A DNA stretch of 64,000 bases from Amborella trichopoda (GCF_000471905.2 NW_006499881.1:64510-128509); one strand, 5' to 3'; positions 1 through 10,750 are shown, counted from the first letter of the stretch. Translations and numbers: made by a program. Notes: generated from the letters alone by a model not told the origin.

Positions 1-802
1 ACTACCTTTCTAAATTTGAGCCCAAAGTATTTGATTGGTTATTTTTGAAATGTTATAGAGAGTGACTGTTATTAATGGTTTAAGTGAAATTCATATTAAT
101 GATTTCAGTGATATGTTGAGTACATGATATTGCTGCTTTCGAATGTTTAAAGAGATTTAGAAATAATTTAAGTATGCAAGTGGACTCATCCGGTTCGCCG
201 GTGAGGTATAAGTGGACCTATCTGAGATGCCGATAGGGATTAAGTGGACTCATCCGATTCACCGGTGAGGTATAAGTGGACCTGCAAGGATTAAGTGGAC
301 CTATCTGGGACGCCGATAAGGATTAAGTGGACCCATCAGGACGCTGATGGGGTATATAGGTGACCTACTTGAGACACCAGTAGGGTATTTTGTGAAATCC
401 TTTGAATTATGCACTGCCGTTAAAAGTGTTATAAGCATTTCAACTACTCGGATTATACTTAATTATACATTTATTGAAAGTGAAACTGTTGATGCAATTC
501 TGTTAATAGATCTCATTTTGGAAAATATTGATATGTTTCAATCATGATTATTTTTAGGATTATGATGATCGCTTACTGAGTAGCCAAACTCATCAAACTA
601 TGGTAAAGATTTTTCAGGATAACTGCGGATTCATTTTTAGTGCTAGTCAAGATCAACCTTGGAAGATACTGTTGTTGTGCTAGCTTTCTTTATTTACTTT
701 GTACGACCTTGCCACTGTAAATTTGTCCTATCAATAGATGTATATATGTTTTGTTTGTCACATCTCAGGAATAACAGTATTGTAAATTCTTGGGGTGTGA
801 CA
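1..802 (+). mobile_element. Ty3/gypsy LTR (solo LTR or 3' LTR, cut by window edge)
   Basis: This is the reverse complement of the two LTRs of the Ty3 element at 28482-36438, so this copy lies in the opposite orientation. It ends at 802 in GTGTGACA, the mirror of the TGTCACAC that opens the LTRs on the plus strand there. No primer-binding site follows, so it is either a solo LTR or the 3' LTR of an element extending left of the window. It contains the hairpin array at 178-395. Fossil. Confidence 0.85.
178..395 (+). repeat. Array of ~32-bp hairpin units inside the Ty3 LTR
   Basis: About seven units, each opening with AAGTGGAC or a close variant. Each is followed by an imperfect inverted repeat around a G-rich/GACGCC-like loop, then GGATT or GGTAT. 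Stem pairs seen include CCTATC/GATAGG, CCCATCA/TGATGGG, CCTACT/AGTAGG and CTCA/TGAG. One unit is shortened. Arms differ between units but remain complementary within each unit. Homologous arrays lie at 28897-29110 and 35125-35340. Confidence 0.8.
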
Positions 803-1425
803 GAAACTCTCTCTCCTCTCAAAGAAAACCCTAAGGAGGGCATGCCCCCACTCTATATCTCTCATGGTTGGTCTCTTATATCCCATCATCTCTCATCTCA
901 CATTGGGTCGAAGTCTATAGGGCGTGGTAGAAAGAGAAACATCTCTCTCAAACTAGGTTATCAAAGGAGTTCACCTAGCCATTAAATTTGTGAGCAAAGA
1001 GGTTCATGTTTCATTGGTGTGACTTGTCCAAAACTGTTTTCCTGATTGAAATTGAATGTTGACCATTAGATCCCGTGTCATCGAAAGGTGGTGACTCGGT
1101 ATGGGGCATAAGAACCCCGGTTGAGGTAATATCTGGTACCCTCTTTTGTTTCTTACATATTTGTTTATTTTGTCTTTTATTCACAAGCATAAGTTGTATC
1201 TTTTCTTTGTTATTGAAAGAAAGGTTTTTGAGTGGCTTCAAGTTCATGAGATCCCACTATATTAATTTTTTTTTTTTATTTGAAGTTATTATATTGTAAA
1301 AGGATTACTTATGACTGATCTAAGCCGTGAGGAAAAGAAAAAGAATTGAAAAAAAAAAACAACAAATTATTATACACTCCGGCTAGATCACACGAGTCCT
1401 TCTTTAAGCATAGTGATGGAATCAA
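803..1425 (+). mobile_element. Ty1/copia-type LTR fragment (3' part)
   Basis: This matches the 3' portion of the ~1.93-kb copia LTR family also found at 26930-28481 (minus), 37620-38980 and 39042-41201. Shared landmarks are a 'CCATTAGATCCC' stretch, a 'TTGAGGTAAT' stretch and a 'GGTTTTTGA(G/A)TGGCTTCAAG' stretch near the end. The Ty3 LTR abuts its left side at 802/803, so the Ty3 copy probably inserted into it. Fossil; the 5' half is absent or outside the window. Confidence 0.7.
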
Positions 1426-1467
1426 ATGATAATTGTGAAAGGGGGAGACTTCAAGTTCGGCCCCATG

Positions 1468-1990
1468 TCAGATGCCTGCGAATTCCTTGAGGCCGTAGTC
1501 CTTTTGATTCATCTTTTTGATGAGGTAGAAGTCATAGTAATCATAGAAACTGAAGGGTTTAAAAAGCTTTGGGTGGTCTTTGTCCACGAGCTCTCGAGGG
1601 GCTCTCAATCAATACATTTGGAATTGGGAACGAAAATACCCCACAAGAATATCTGTCCTCATGCCCCTTTAGCGTCACCCGATGTCGTTCTGGATGAAGC
1701 CTACCATTGCTCCATGCTTGAAACGAATGCTCAGAAAAAAAAACCAACACCAGAAGTTTGTTAACGATGAAATTAGGTATATTCCAAAGAAGGTAAAACT
1801 CATTGAAAAGAAGCATGTAAAACGATGGATCATTTTAAATACAATTTCTTGTGACAAATAAGTAATAATACGGGGGGAACAACTCCCAAGCATGTTTTAA
1901 GTAAGGTGACTAGAGAAGCATGAATACTTCCATGTAAGCAGTTCATAAAAGTTGACCTAAAATCTAAATCGTCCTTATCCATTTAATTTG
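1468..1990 (-). pseudogene. AOP-like dioxygenase relic: last exon plus end of last intron
   Basis: The minus strand from 1717 down to 1468 encodes the C-terminal exon of the same family as the gene at 15016-19042, beginning AWSNGRLHPERHRV and continuing EDRYSCGVFSFP. It keeps the distal iron-binding His and the RxS motif of 2-oxoglutarate dioxygenases. A frameshift follows the ...NVLIESP segment, and the tail is longer than in the intact gene (250 against 237 nt). The acceptor dinucleotide before GCATGG reads AA instead of AG. Sequence from about 1880 to 1990 matches the distal part of intron 2 of the intact gene. No exon 1 or 2 is seen to the right, so this is a 5'-truncated pseudogene. Confidence 0.85.
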
Positions 1991-2312
1991 ACATATAAGG
2001 ACTAGGAGCTATTATGACCTCCTTATAACAATGGTAGATGGCCTCATAGATTGAAAAAATTTCACCCTCACGCTCTATGTGCCTTTTAAAAGGCATTCCA
2101 AGATTTCACTAGAACTATCCAAGTTTTAGAGGGAATGATTTTGATGTTCAAGAACTCAAATTCTAAAAAGTTTTTGATTCCAAAATTCCAAAAAAAAAAA
2201 AAAATCAAGTAAATGACTTGCACGAGGGAATAAATGTAAATTACGCTTCTGTGGGAGCATAGTATTCACACTCTTCAATTATTGTTATCTTTTTTGGGTG
2301 CCATTTTTTATA
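1991..2312. other. Spacer, nothing recognised
   Basis: AT-rich sequence with a poly-A run near 2194-2207. No coding or repeat signal was recognised. Confidence 0.5.
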
Positions 2313-2874
2313 GGAAAAATTATAAATACCAACTTGAGTATACTCTACAGGCATGCCCACAACGAACATTTTTTAAACCGCAACACTAACACTACTAGTA
2401 TGTATTTTTGTATCCACCCCACAAGTGAGAAAGTAACTTTTTTAGGGCGAAAATATCCCATTTGTAAACCCACATCATTTCCCATTCCTTCACTCTTTCC
2501 GGGCTTCAAAATTTTTTAGAGATTATCTCTCTCTAAAAACTTGATATTTGTGATAGTTTTTATCTTTAAAAAATTTAAATTTAAGATAGTTTTTGTCACA
2601 AAAAACTATAAGATAGTCTTTCTCTTTGAAAATTCAAATTCTAAGTTTTTAAAAAGAGAAATTATCTTAAATATATCAGGTATTTTTTCCTTAAACTTTC
2701 TTTTTCCAGGGTTGGATACAAAAGTAAATCGTATTGGGTCTAGTATTTCCTTAAACTTTCTTTTTCTGGGGTTGGATACAAAAGTAAATCGTATTGGGTC
2801 TAGTATTGTGATTTCAAAGGTAGTACATTGGAGCATGTCTAGAAAGTACAGTTTAGGGGTATCTACAATCATCC
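2313..2874. mobile_element. Long-TIR (MULE-like) non-autonomous element
   Basis: The ~108-bp ends are diverged inverted repeats. The left end starts GGAAAAATTATAAATACC and runs to ...TTTTTGTATCCACCCC. The reverse complement of 2765-2874 starts GGATGATTGTAGATACCCC and runs to ...TTTTGTATCCAACCCC, with matching blocks between. The interior has degenerate 'TCTCTCTAAAA' units like those at 8083-8500. The flanks are poly-T, so a target duplication cannot be scored. No transposase is present. The assignment rests on end type and similarity in style to the elements at 9982 and 53525. Confidence 0.6.
2687..2806 (+). repeat. Two-copy 60-bp tandem duplication
   Basis: The block beginning TTCCTTAAACTTTC and including GGTTGGATACAAAAGTAAATC occurs twice head to tail, with only a couple of mismatches. 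It overlaps the right inverted repeat of the element at 2313-2874, so the duplication arose within that element. Confidence 0.9.
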
Positions 2875-3180
2875 TTTTTTTTCTTCTTAATTTTTTTTTT
2901 TTTTTAATTTTCATGCAGCTAAGTCAAAATAACCTCTCATTATGTAGAACAAAATTTAAAATTAAACAAGAGTGCTTATAAGTGGACGACACACGTTCTT
3001 TTGCATGGGCTCACATCCATATTTCTACAGATATATACTGGTTTATTTCTTATCCGATCGGTTGCGCGTGTCATGAAATACTAATCTTTTAGAAATCAAA
3101 TTATGATTATTAAATTAGTATAAATAAAAGTTTATTTTATAAAGTACACAATAATTGTAAAAACAAATTATAGGGTGCGG
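2875..3180. other. Spacer, nothing recognised
   Basis: Poly-T and AT-rich sequence between two repeat elements, with no coding potential seen. Confidence 0.5.
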
Positions 3181-3550
3181 TTTGTATAGAGCCGAGGCTC
3201 TAAGTAAAGCTCACATTTGAATGGTGTTGACAAATGTAGCTTCAATTTAGAAATCTTTGTAATAAATTTAAAATATGTTTTCATTTTAAATTATAAAATT
3301 TAAAGTTTTATAAATAGTATGGATCGAGCAAATCTATAAAAACTTGTAAATCTTGAAAATTAACGTTCCAAAAATGCCTTCCAAGATGCACTATTTTCAA
3401 AATTTGAAATCCATTTCTTTCCCATGTCCATGTATGTTGATGTCGAGATGATCAATTTGAGGATATTTGAGCATCAAAACAACATTTTCTAGTGAAATTT
3501 TTGTGTTGGGCTCTCATTTGATTATTTAGAGCCTTGGCTCTATATAAATT
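3181..3550 (-). mobile_element. 370-bp MITE family, copy A
   Basis: The ends are near-palindromic inverted repeats: TATAGAGCCGAGGCTCTA on the left and TAGAGCCTTGGCTCTATA on the right. The core carries the family signature in reverse orientation (GATGTCGAGATGATCAATTT). Related copies lie at 5583, 10751, 13987, 45687, 50270, 50590 and 55840. Non-autonomous, with no open reading frame of note. Confidence 0.8.
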
Positions 3551-3579
3551 TTTTCCCTACATGAATAATAACAAAATCT

Positions 3580-3721
3580 TAGAAATACATAACGTAATGC
3601 ATTGTGATATTCTGACATGAAATTTGAGAATTTGATTCTTTGGTGGACTGTAGAAATACATAACGTAATGCATTGTGATATTCTGACATGAAATTTGAGA
3701 ATTTGATTCTTTGGTGGACTG
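3580..3721 (+). repeat. Two-copy 71-bp perfect tandem duplication
   Basis: The unit starting TAGAAATACATAACG and ending TTTGGTGGACTG is present twice head to tail (3580-3650 and 3651-3721). The copies look identical, which suggests a recent event or an assembly duplication. Confidence 0.95.
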
Positions 3722-5265
3722 TAGAATTTCATAACTAAAAATAATAGTACTACTGCAATTAATTTACAATTCTTAATAAAATATTTATAAATATTATTAT
3801 AATAATGTAATTAACATGATAATTACAATTATATAATTATAAAATATAGTTTTATTAGGTTTTTATAATACATATAATATTACTAACATTCCATAACGAT
3901 AATCAAATATTATAATGCTAAAATATTACTGTTGCAATATTATTACTTCTAACAGACACACGTGTTATAAAAAACATTACTAGATGGATATGAATATTTC
4001 AATCACATAATTAAATAATGAATATATAAATAGGAATTACATATCATTAATGCGTTGTGCTCGTATAACTACCAAACCATATATGTTACTAATAAAATTA
4101 AGAAAAAGATCTTCAATCACAACGCATTTTCAATTATAAAAAAGTATATAATGAGAGCATTTATCTTCAATACAAAGTGGTCATAATTAGTCTCGACCAT
4201 TGGATGTGAAATTAGATGCCTGCATTTATTCTATTGACCGAGGTCAAGCTTCAAATGATATTTTTTCGAACTTCGTGACTCAACAAACTATTTGATTTCC
4301 CATGAGATGGTTGTAAATAATTGTGAACACTTTGTATCAAAAGAAAATGGTCTCATTACATACAATTTCTACTATTATTACGTAATACAAGTATGTAAAG
4401 ATTGTGATTATCTCTTCCCAAGAAATCCTGGGCTGAAATTAATAGAAGAACATCATGTAGAAAATTGCACATAATGATTATATGAACATTTTAACTAAAT
4501 ACACAATTCGTTTTTTGGGCAGTTGAACTCACAAATTTTTGAAACAATATTTATAAAGTAATATAAATAATACAACTATAATTATAATTTCAATTACAGA
4601 ATTATAAATAGTAACAACAATGACTTTTTTATTATAATTTTATACACCAATAAATAACTATAGTAAACCCTTTGTTTCAATAACAGCAGCATCGACAACA
4701 ACAATAATAACAATAACAACAATAACAATTAACGGTGACTTGCTGAAAATATTAATAGACAATATTACTTATTATAAAAATACAATAGTTTGAAATTTTT
4801 ATAAGCTTATTAATTATCACATATAGAAATTGTTATTACTAGTATTAATAGTATAATTATTAGGTTGTGGAAAATAATAACTAGCTACCAATATAATAGG
4901 AATACAAACTAATATTATTAATTCTATTCCAACATTGTCATTATAACTATGCAATTGCGTAATGCGTTACATTATTTTTATATATTACATATAACTTAAA
5001 TTATTATCCTTAGTCTTAATTAATATACTAGTAAATCAAATTCTATGAACAAAATGGAATTAAATCTAATTAGGTTTCTTATATTAATATTAAACTAATG
5101 ATAACTAATCGTAACATAGTAATTAGTACGTATTATTCATTATTTAATTCCAATTCACTTCCATGCATTTTATTATCAAATTTGATGGAATTATTGTTTG
5201 AATAAAGAAAAAAAACCATCAGAAAATAAATGGAAAAACATAAACTGTTACTTTCAATAATTTGA
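3722..5265. other. Very AT-rich spacer
   Basis: About 1.5 kb of strongly AT-rich sequence with short runs such as AACAACAATAATAAC near 4690-4730. No gene, inverted repeat or element end was recognised. Short open frames here (for example 4292-4474) have no family features. Confidence 0.5.
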
Positions 5266-5360
5266 ATCATTATCATCATATCTTTTTTCCAAATAATTGG
5301 GGTCGGCTACACGAATCTTGGTCCAACATTCCGCTCTATTTAAGGTGGTACCCTCAAACT
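5266..5360 (-). mobile_element. RTE-type LINE 3' tail (5'-truncated)
   Basis: Read on the minus strand this gives CCAAGATTCGTGTAGCC followed by GACCCCAATTATTTGG and a terminal ATGATGATAATGAT run. This is the characteristic 3' end of plant RTE-like LINEs, also seen here at 22150-22643 and 40878-41118. Only the last ~95 bp or slightly more remain. Confidence 0.75.
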
Positions 5361-5582
5361 GTCAATCAATTAAATAAACAAACATAAAGCTAACAAAAAA
5401 AAACAAGGAATGATTTCGTGAAATGGTTTTATTGTAAAATAATGAGATAATCTTCAAAGGTCAAATTTGAGGTCATGCAAATACATCAAACATGATATCT
5501 TAGAAATGTGGTTTCATTATATTACATTGACATTGTGACATGAAATTACTTCCTATGTTTGTTTGAGTGTGTGTGTTAAAAA

Positions 5583-5940
5583 TAGTTTATATAGGGTGTT
5601 AGACTTATCCTATTGAACTAAGGTACACTTCAAAATCCCTATGCAAGAGAGGGTTCTGATGTTGAAAAACTTTCTATTTTGATCATCTTGACTTAAGATG
5701 CATGGATATAAAGAAAAAAAGTTTTCAAGTCTTAAAAATAGGACATCTTATAACAAATTATCTGGACTATCTTTTTTCAAGATTTTCAAGTATTTATAGA
5801 TTTGCTAGATCTGTACTACTTCATAATATAAATTTTTGTAAATAAGGTTAAAGATAGACTTTAAAACCTATAAGATTTCCGACATTGGGTTGACATCTCT
5901 AGAGAAAATTTAAGGTGCATCTTCCTTCTCCAATATAAGG
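5583..5940 (+). mobile_element. 370-bp MITE family, copy H (diverged)
   Basis: The forward-orientation family core is present: GATCATCTTGAC...AAGATGCATGGATAT, then TTTTTCAAGATTTTCAAG and TAGATTTGCTAGATCTG. The palindromic termini are degraded, so the limits are approximate. Confidence 0.6.
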
Positions 5941-7196
5941 ATGGAACTGATATGTGTGTGTGTGTGTCATAAGTACTTTCAGCAACAGAAATTTCACATC
6001 GGATGTTCATAAGTACTGTCTGCAATGGAAATTTCTATGATGGTTCTAAAATCAATTTCCAATATCAGCAATAAAATTTGAAACTTAACAAATGATAGAA
6101 ATCTTGTAGATCTACGAAAATTTATTTTTAGGGGCGAAATTGATGGCCTAGATAATTTGTTACAATAATTGTTCTTTTTAGAGCTTTGAATCCTTTTATT
6201 TTTTTTCACAAACATAATGTTCAAGCTACGATGATCGATGTCAAAGGTTTTTCAATAATTGAATTGCAATTTTCAATGAGTTATGAGGTGGGGCTTCGCT
6301 TTAAGCCTGTCAAGCCATTTTTCATACAAACATATATAATCTGTGAAAAGCGTACCTCAAAAACCCATCATAAGAACGAAAATTACGTACGTAAGAAAAC
6401 TTGAGATGACATTTCCAATAGTATTTATCCAAAAAAGGATCTTTCCAATTGTAAAATGCAAAGTAAGAAGAAAATAAGGCCCTGTTTGTGTAGGCGACTT
6501 CTAGTGATTTCCTACCAATGCCTCTGAAAAGGAAATATACTGGAATTTGGGTCCACCGTACCCTGGTTTCATAAGCCCATTTGCCATCACTCGATGATAT
6601 AAAGTTTCGAGCCTGGAAAATTTGTTCAAAAAGCCCATTTTTCTTTGAAAAAAAAAAAAATGGTGAATCAATGATAAATGGCTTAAGAACAAGTAAGCAT
6701 AAAAATTCATTTTTGAATCGGTAGTTTTCTCATAACACTTGTCGATGACTGCAACAAGCCCATGTATGTGTATGTATAAACGATGGGCAGCAAGTAAAAC
6801 ACACGGCTTTTGCTTTTATCTTATCAAGCTCGTATAGCATAGTTTATTTCTACTCCCTCTGTAAGAGGATTTACTTGAGAGGATTTTTTCAATCCAAAAT
6901 TTTGGCAACCACTAGCCAAATAATTATCCTAAAAAAAAATATTGAAATTTGAGATTTCTAAGACTTAGATCTCACCTTCTAGAAATTGGACAGTTCTTAT
7001 ACAATCATGAGATATTTTATTTTTTCAAAGCGCTTATAGGATACAATTCGTTTCTTATTTTATTGAACTTGACCTAGATATATCCCCATGGTGGCCAATA
7101 ACAAATCCTACGTGGATTTACGGGAGGTAGTTAATGGACGGTATATTCTTAAGGGAGTAGAATATCTTTTGGCTGGTTATATTATCCAAAAAGATG
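5941..7196. other. Spacer with a short GT microsatellite
   Basis: A (GT)n run lies at about 5953-5968. The rest is unremarkable AT-rich sequence. Open frames such as 6186-6404 and 6501-6710 resemble nothing recognised and are treated as chance. Confidence 0.45.
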
Positions 7197-7304
7197 TTTC
7201 TATGTAGCGAGACAAAAAAATAAAGTTATGATTTCTGGTAAACATAATATTTTCTATGTAGCGAGACAAAAAAATAAAGTTATGATTTCTGGTAAACATA
7301 ATAT
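7197..7304 (+). repeat. Two-copy 54-bp perfect tandem duplication
   Basis: The unit starting TTTCTATGTAGCGAGAC and ending AAACATAATAT is repeated head to tail (7197-7250 and 7251-7304). No difference was seen between the copies. Confidence 0.95.
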
Positions 7305-7694
7305 CACCCTTAATAAATGCAACAATGATGAGAATGTCTAATAATGTCCAAGGATGAAATTTTAAAAAAGTTAGAGGGCATTTTGATCCATCTGAAACCC
7401 TGTGTTAAAAAATTAGCGTAGGATGTTAATACATTTGTCCTTGACTTTGTTTATTCTTTTGTTTTGTTTTTTCTGTTTTTGTTTTTTTCTCTATTTTATT
7501 TGACCCGAAAGAGCCAAGCCAACCCCAATAGAGCTAGGTCCGGGCTAGCACCACGCTCTTTATGGCCTAGCAGGGCCAGGGCCGGTCCTATGGGGACTAA
7601 GGTCAGTGGCAGCACGTCCGATTTGCCACAAGGAGCTTCTTCTTTTAGACGCTTTCCTTGTATCTCCCTATGGTTGACGCCACCTCCTAGGTTG
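7305..7694. other. Spacer, partly GC-richer
   Basis: AT-rich to 7500, then a GC-richer stretch at about 7500-7700. No clear gene. It leads directly into the RNase H relic. Confidence 0.4.
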
Positions 7695-8090
7695 GTTTAA
7701 ACTGAACTTCGGTGGAAATATAAATATCAAAGAGTGCTTAATGGCCTTCGGTTGTCTCTTGGGAGATTCCAATGGGGCAGTTCAATGGCAATACCAAGGG
7801 CACATGAATTTTTGGGATATTAATGAGGCTGAAACTGTAGGCTTTGAAAGGAAGAGTTATTAAACTAGATTCTAACATTTCGTTCTCATCATCGAAGGTG
7901 ACTCAATTAATGTGATTTCTTGGTGTAAAAAGCCAGATCTTATGTCTTGGTCCTTGGGCCTGGATATCAACCATGGAAGTCATTGTCTCAGCCCGACAAG
8001 GAAGATAAGTTATCTTCAGCCACATTTTCATGGAGTGAAACGATGCTGCTGACCGCTTAGCTAAAGAGGGAGCCTCGCTCTCTCTCTAAA
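7695..8090 (+). pseudogene. RNase H-like (RVT_3 type) domain relic
   Basis: Translation gives blocks typical of the plant RNase H-like domain found at the 3' end of LINE-1 elements and in stand-alone RNase H-like proteins: KLNFGGN-like start, LLGDSNGAVQW, an INEAET block (usual pattern EAEA), IEGDSINVISW (acidic strand) and a final ADRLAKEGAS block. The aspartate usual after KLNF is Gly here, and stop codons and frame changes interrupt the domain. No upstream reverse transcriptase was seen, so this may be a 5'-truncated LINE-1 tail or a decayed domestic RNase H-like gene. Not functional as written. Confidence 0.65.
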
Positions 8091-8500
8091 ACTTAAAATT
8101 TTATATAGTTTCTCTCTTTAAAAAAAATTTGCGATAGTTTCTCTCTAAAAAAATTTAGACAATTCCTCTCTTGAAAAATTTAATTAGTTTCACTCTCTAA
8201 AATTTTCAGATAATCTATTTCTCTAAACCTTAAAATATGAGATAATTTCTTGCTCTTAAAATTTGGAGATAGTTTCTCTTTCTAAAAATTCAAGTATCCT
8301 CTTTCTTTAAAATTTTAATGTACTTTCTCTCTCCAAAACTTGAAATATGAGATAGTTTCTCTCTCGAAAGTTTGATATAGTTTCTCTCTATGAAATTTTA
8401 AGATATGTTTTTTCTCTAAAACTTCAATTTTTGAGATAATTTCTCTCTCTAAATAATTTCGGGTTGCTTCTCTCTCTAAACTCCTAGATAATAATAGAAA
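8083..8500 (+). repeat. Degenerate ~30-38-bp CT/A-rich minisatellite
   Basis: More than ten diverged units on the theme TTTCTCTCTCTAAAA plus an AT-rich half ending GAGATAG. They start at the end of the RNase H relic. Similar units occur at about 2515-2670 within the inverted-repeat element there. Confidence 0.75.
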
Positions 8501-9429
8501 ATAGTAAAACCCCTTAGATAAATCCTATAAATTTAGAAGAAATCAGGAAAATTCCACAAAACTACCAGCAAATTTGAAATTTGATATAAATATTAGGAGA
8601 CTGCAAATCTCGTAAAAAATTAAGGAAAACCATTTCCTAACCATAGAAACATTAGGGAATGCCCTACCTAAAATCCCTAGCTCCTTTCTGAGCCTTAGGA
8701 AATCTAGATCTAGGAAAAATAACGCTATACCGAGCAACATCCAACAAACAAAAAGCATCATAAGAATAGAAGGTTGCACGAGAAGATCATCCTGATTCGA
8801 GTGCGAAACTCCAGGTTTCAGGTCCCTCAAGTAAGTATCTCGTCCTCTACTCTTTTAGATTAATTATTTTCTTTTAATTCTAGTTTATTTGTCTCTAATT
8901 TGAGCGACCCCTAGTCTCTAGAGATATGGAATGTTTCTTAGCCTATAATTTGAGCGACCCCTAGTCTCTAGAGATTCCAAAAAATTAACTTATTCGATAT
9001 GAGATTTGAATTGATCTCGCTCTGAGATCGGCGCAAATCCGAACATAAACACCTCGGATCAGTAGCAGTCTGTTGATGCAATAAGAGAGAAACACATTGT
9101 CTCCTTGTCGACCACATAAGCATAATACAGATCTGTAAAGATGATTGCAGAAGAATTTACCTGGCTGACAATTCTAACAGAGAATTTTCATTGAGTTATT
9201 GGGAAAACTACATTGACTCTGTTGGTTGGAAACCCCGTCTTTTATAAAAGGAGCAAACATACTGAGTTGCATCATCATTAACAACGAGAAAAGGTAAAAA
9301 ATGGAGATCTCACGCTGGAACTGATTACGACATAAGAGCAATATATTTACAAATGGGCTTAACATCATGAAAGTCGCTAAACATAAAGAAAGAGTCAAAA
9401 TGATCGAAAGGTCAATAATTAAAGTGAAC
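8501..9429. other. Spacer with a short tandem duplication
   Basis: At 8896-8975 a ~30-bp block, TAATTTGAGCGACCCCTAGT and onward, recurs at a spacing of 50 bp. Otherwise no gene or element was recognised. Minus-strand frames at 8543-8830 and 9174-9398 show no domain. Confidence 0.4.
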
Positions 9430-9720
9430 TAGTGTTGATGGGAGAAAGAATTGTAGGAGGCGACGCATAGCCCACTCCTCTCTTTAGATAAATCTTCCCA
9501 AAATATCTCCCTCTCGCGTTGTCTCTACTTGTTTCTAGAGTTTTATTGAGTTAATCACATGTGGCACAGTTATGACCACACTTAGAGAGTCATTGGTGGT
9601 ACAATGGCAGTGTAAAAAGTAATGTTATTAACTTCGCTTCGGTCGAAGAGGCAGAAGCCTTTCATTTTTTTTTTTTGGCTTGGAGCGAAGTGAAACAAAA
9701 TTCGATCTATTACTTTGGTG
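9430..9720 (+). repeat. Copy of the far-upstream block of the AOP-like genes
   Basis: This shares blocks with 12075-12240 and 43640-43800: a Leu/CT-rich stretch, TTTATTGAGTTA, a CATGTGGCACA-like motif, GACCACACTT and CAATGGCAGTGTAA. A piece near 9635-9700 also resembles 44530-44570 in inverted orientation (AGAGGCAGAAGC). It may be a remnant of another partial duplication or a dispersed repeat. No AOP exon follows. Confidence 0.45.
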
Positions 9721-9981
9721 AATGTGTGAAACTTTTAGGTTACGTTTAGAAAAAATAAGTGTCAAACTTTAGGTTAATCAATAGACAAGGGGTCAGGTGG
9801 CATTTGTTATGAGATAGGCATTTTTGGCCTTTTTGGTTTTTTACCGAGGAGAGAGAAACTTGATGGTATGACTTTCTCTTCACTCGATGCTCATTAAGGT
9901 GAGAGATGCATGAAATGGCAAGAGAGAGAAAATATGTGAGACTCAAAGAAGAGATAGAAAATGTAGCCGGAATAAATATTA

Positions 9982-10702
9982 GGAAAAATTATATATAAAT
10001 TCGTTATACTTTATGTTATTATGGATATATCAAATAGCTTTCGTTCTATCATGTATGTCTATTTTTTACCTTTTGTAATTTCGTTTTTTTAAAAAGATCA
10101 CTTTACTCTTTTTTGGATGTTCAACATCCGAAAATAAATTGAAAGTTAAATGTTAAAAGTCCTATTTTCGGATGTTGAACATCCGAAATTAAGGGATTTT
10201 CGATTGTTCAACATCCAAAAATACCCCGATTGTTGAACATTAAGTATAACATTTACGGATATTGAACATCAAAATTTAAGAGAATTTCAGATGTTCAACA
10301 TCTGAAAATACTCTGATAGTTAAATAAACCTTCGTCTTCTCTGTTTTCGGATATTGAACATCCGAAAGTCTCTTAAATTAGGATGTTCAACATCCGAAAA
10401 TGTTGTACTTAACGTTAAACTATCGGGATATTTTCGGATGTTGAACATCCGAAAATTCCTTAATTTCAGATGTTCATCATCTGGAAATAGGAAATTTAAC
10501 GTTTAAATTTAGGCCTAGTTTCGGAAGATGAATATCGGAAGTTCCCACCAATTCGGATGTTCAATATCCGAAAAATGGTGAAGTGTTTTTTTTAAAAAAA
10601 TTACGTTGTAAAAGGAAAAAAACAAATATAAATGTAACAACGGAAGCTATTTGGTATATCGATAATAACGCAAAGTATAAGGGATTTTTATGTAATTTTT
10701 TC
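9982..10702. mobile_element. MULE-like foldback element with palindrome array
   Basis: A 721-bp non-autonomous element. The ~150-bp terminal inverted repeats start GGAAAAATTATATATAAA on the left; the reverse complement of the right end starts GAAAAAATTACATAAAAA. Both continue with TTATACTTT, GTTATTAT and ATATACCAAATAGCTT-like blocks. A perfect 9-bp direct repeat TAAATATTA flanks it at 9973-9981 and 10703-10711, as expected for Mutator-like transposition. The interior holds about twelve copies of a ~20-nt palindrome. No transposase is encoded. Confidence 0.85.
10113..10571. repeat. Array of ~12 palindromes, TCGGATGTTGAACATCCGA type
   Basis: Clear copies lie near 10113, 10167, 10285, 10346, 10378, 10433, 10465, 10519 and 10551, with weaker copies near 10197, 10227 and 10256. 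Spacing is irregular, about 20-60 bp. Some copies carry paired changes that preserve symmetry, for example CAGATGTT...AACATCTG. The array lies between the arms of the element at 9982-10702. Confidence 0.9.
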
Positions 10703-10750
10703 TAAATATTAACAAATAAAGTATGGGAAGCATTTTTTTAAATGGGAAAA

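Noticed and set aside
178-395. CRISPR or satellite array at the window start
   Set aside because: The repeats fall inside an LTR that is found again twice in the window with the same array, so they are part of the retroelement.
10113-10571. CRISPR-like array
   Set aside because: The repeats are palindromes of variable spacing between transposon arms in a plant genome. There are no unique spacers of constant length and no cas genes.
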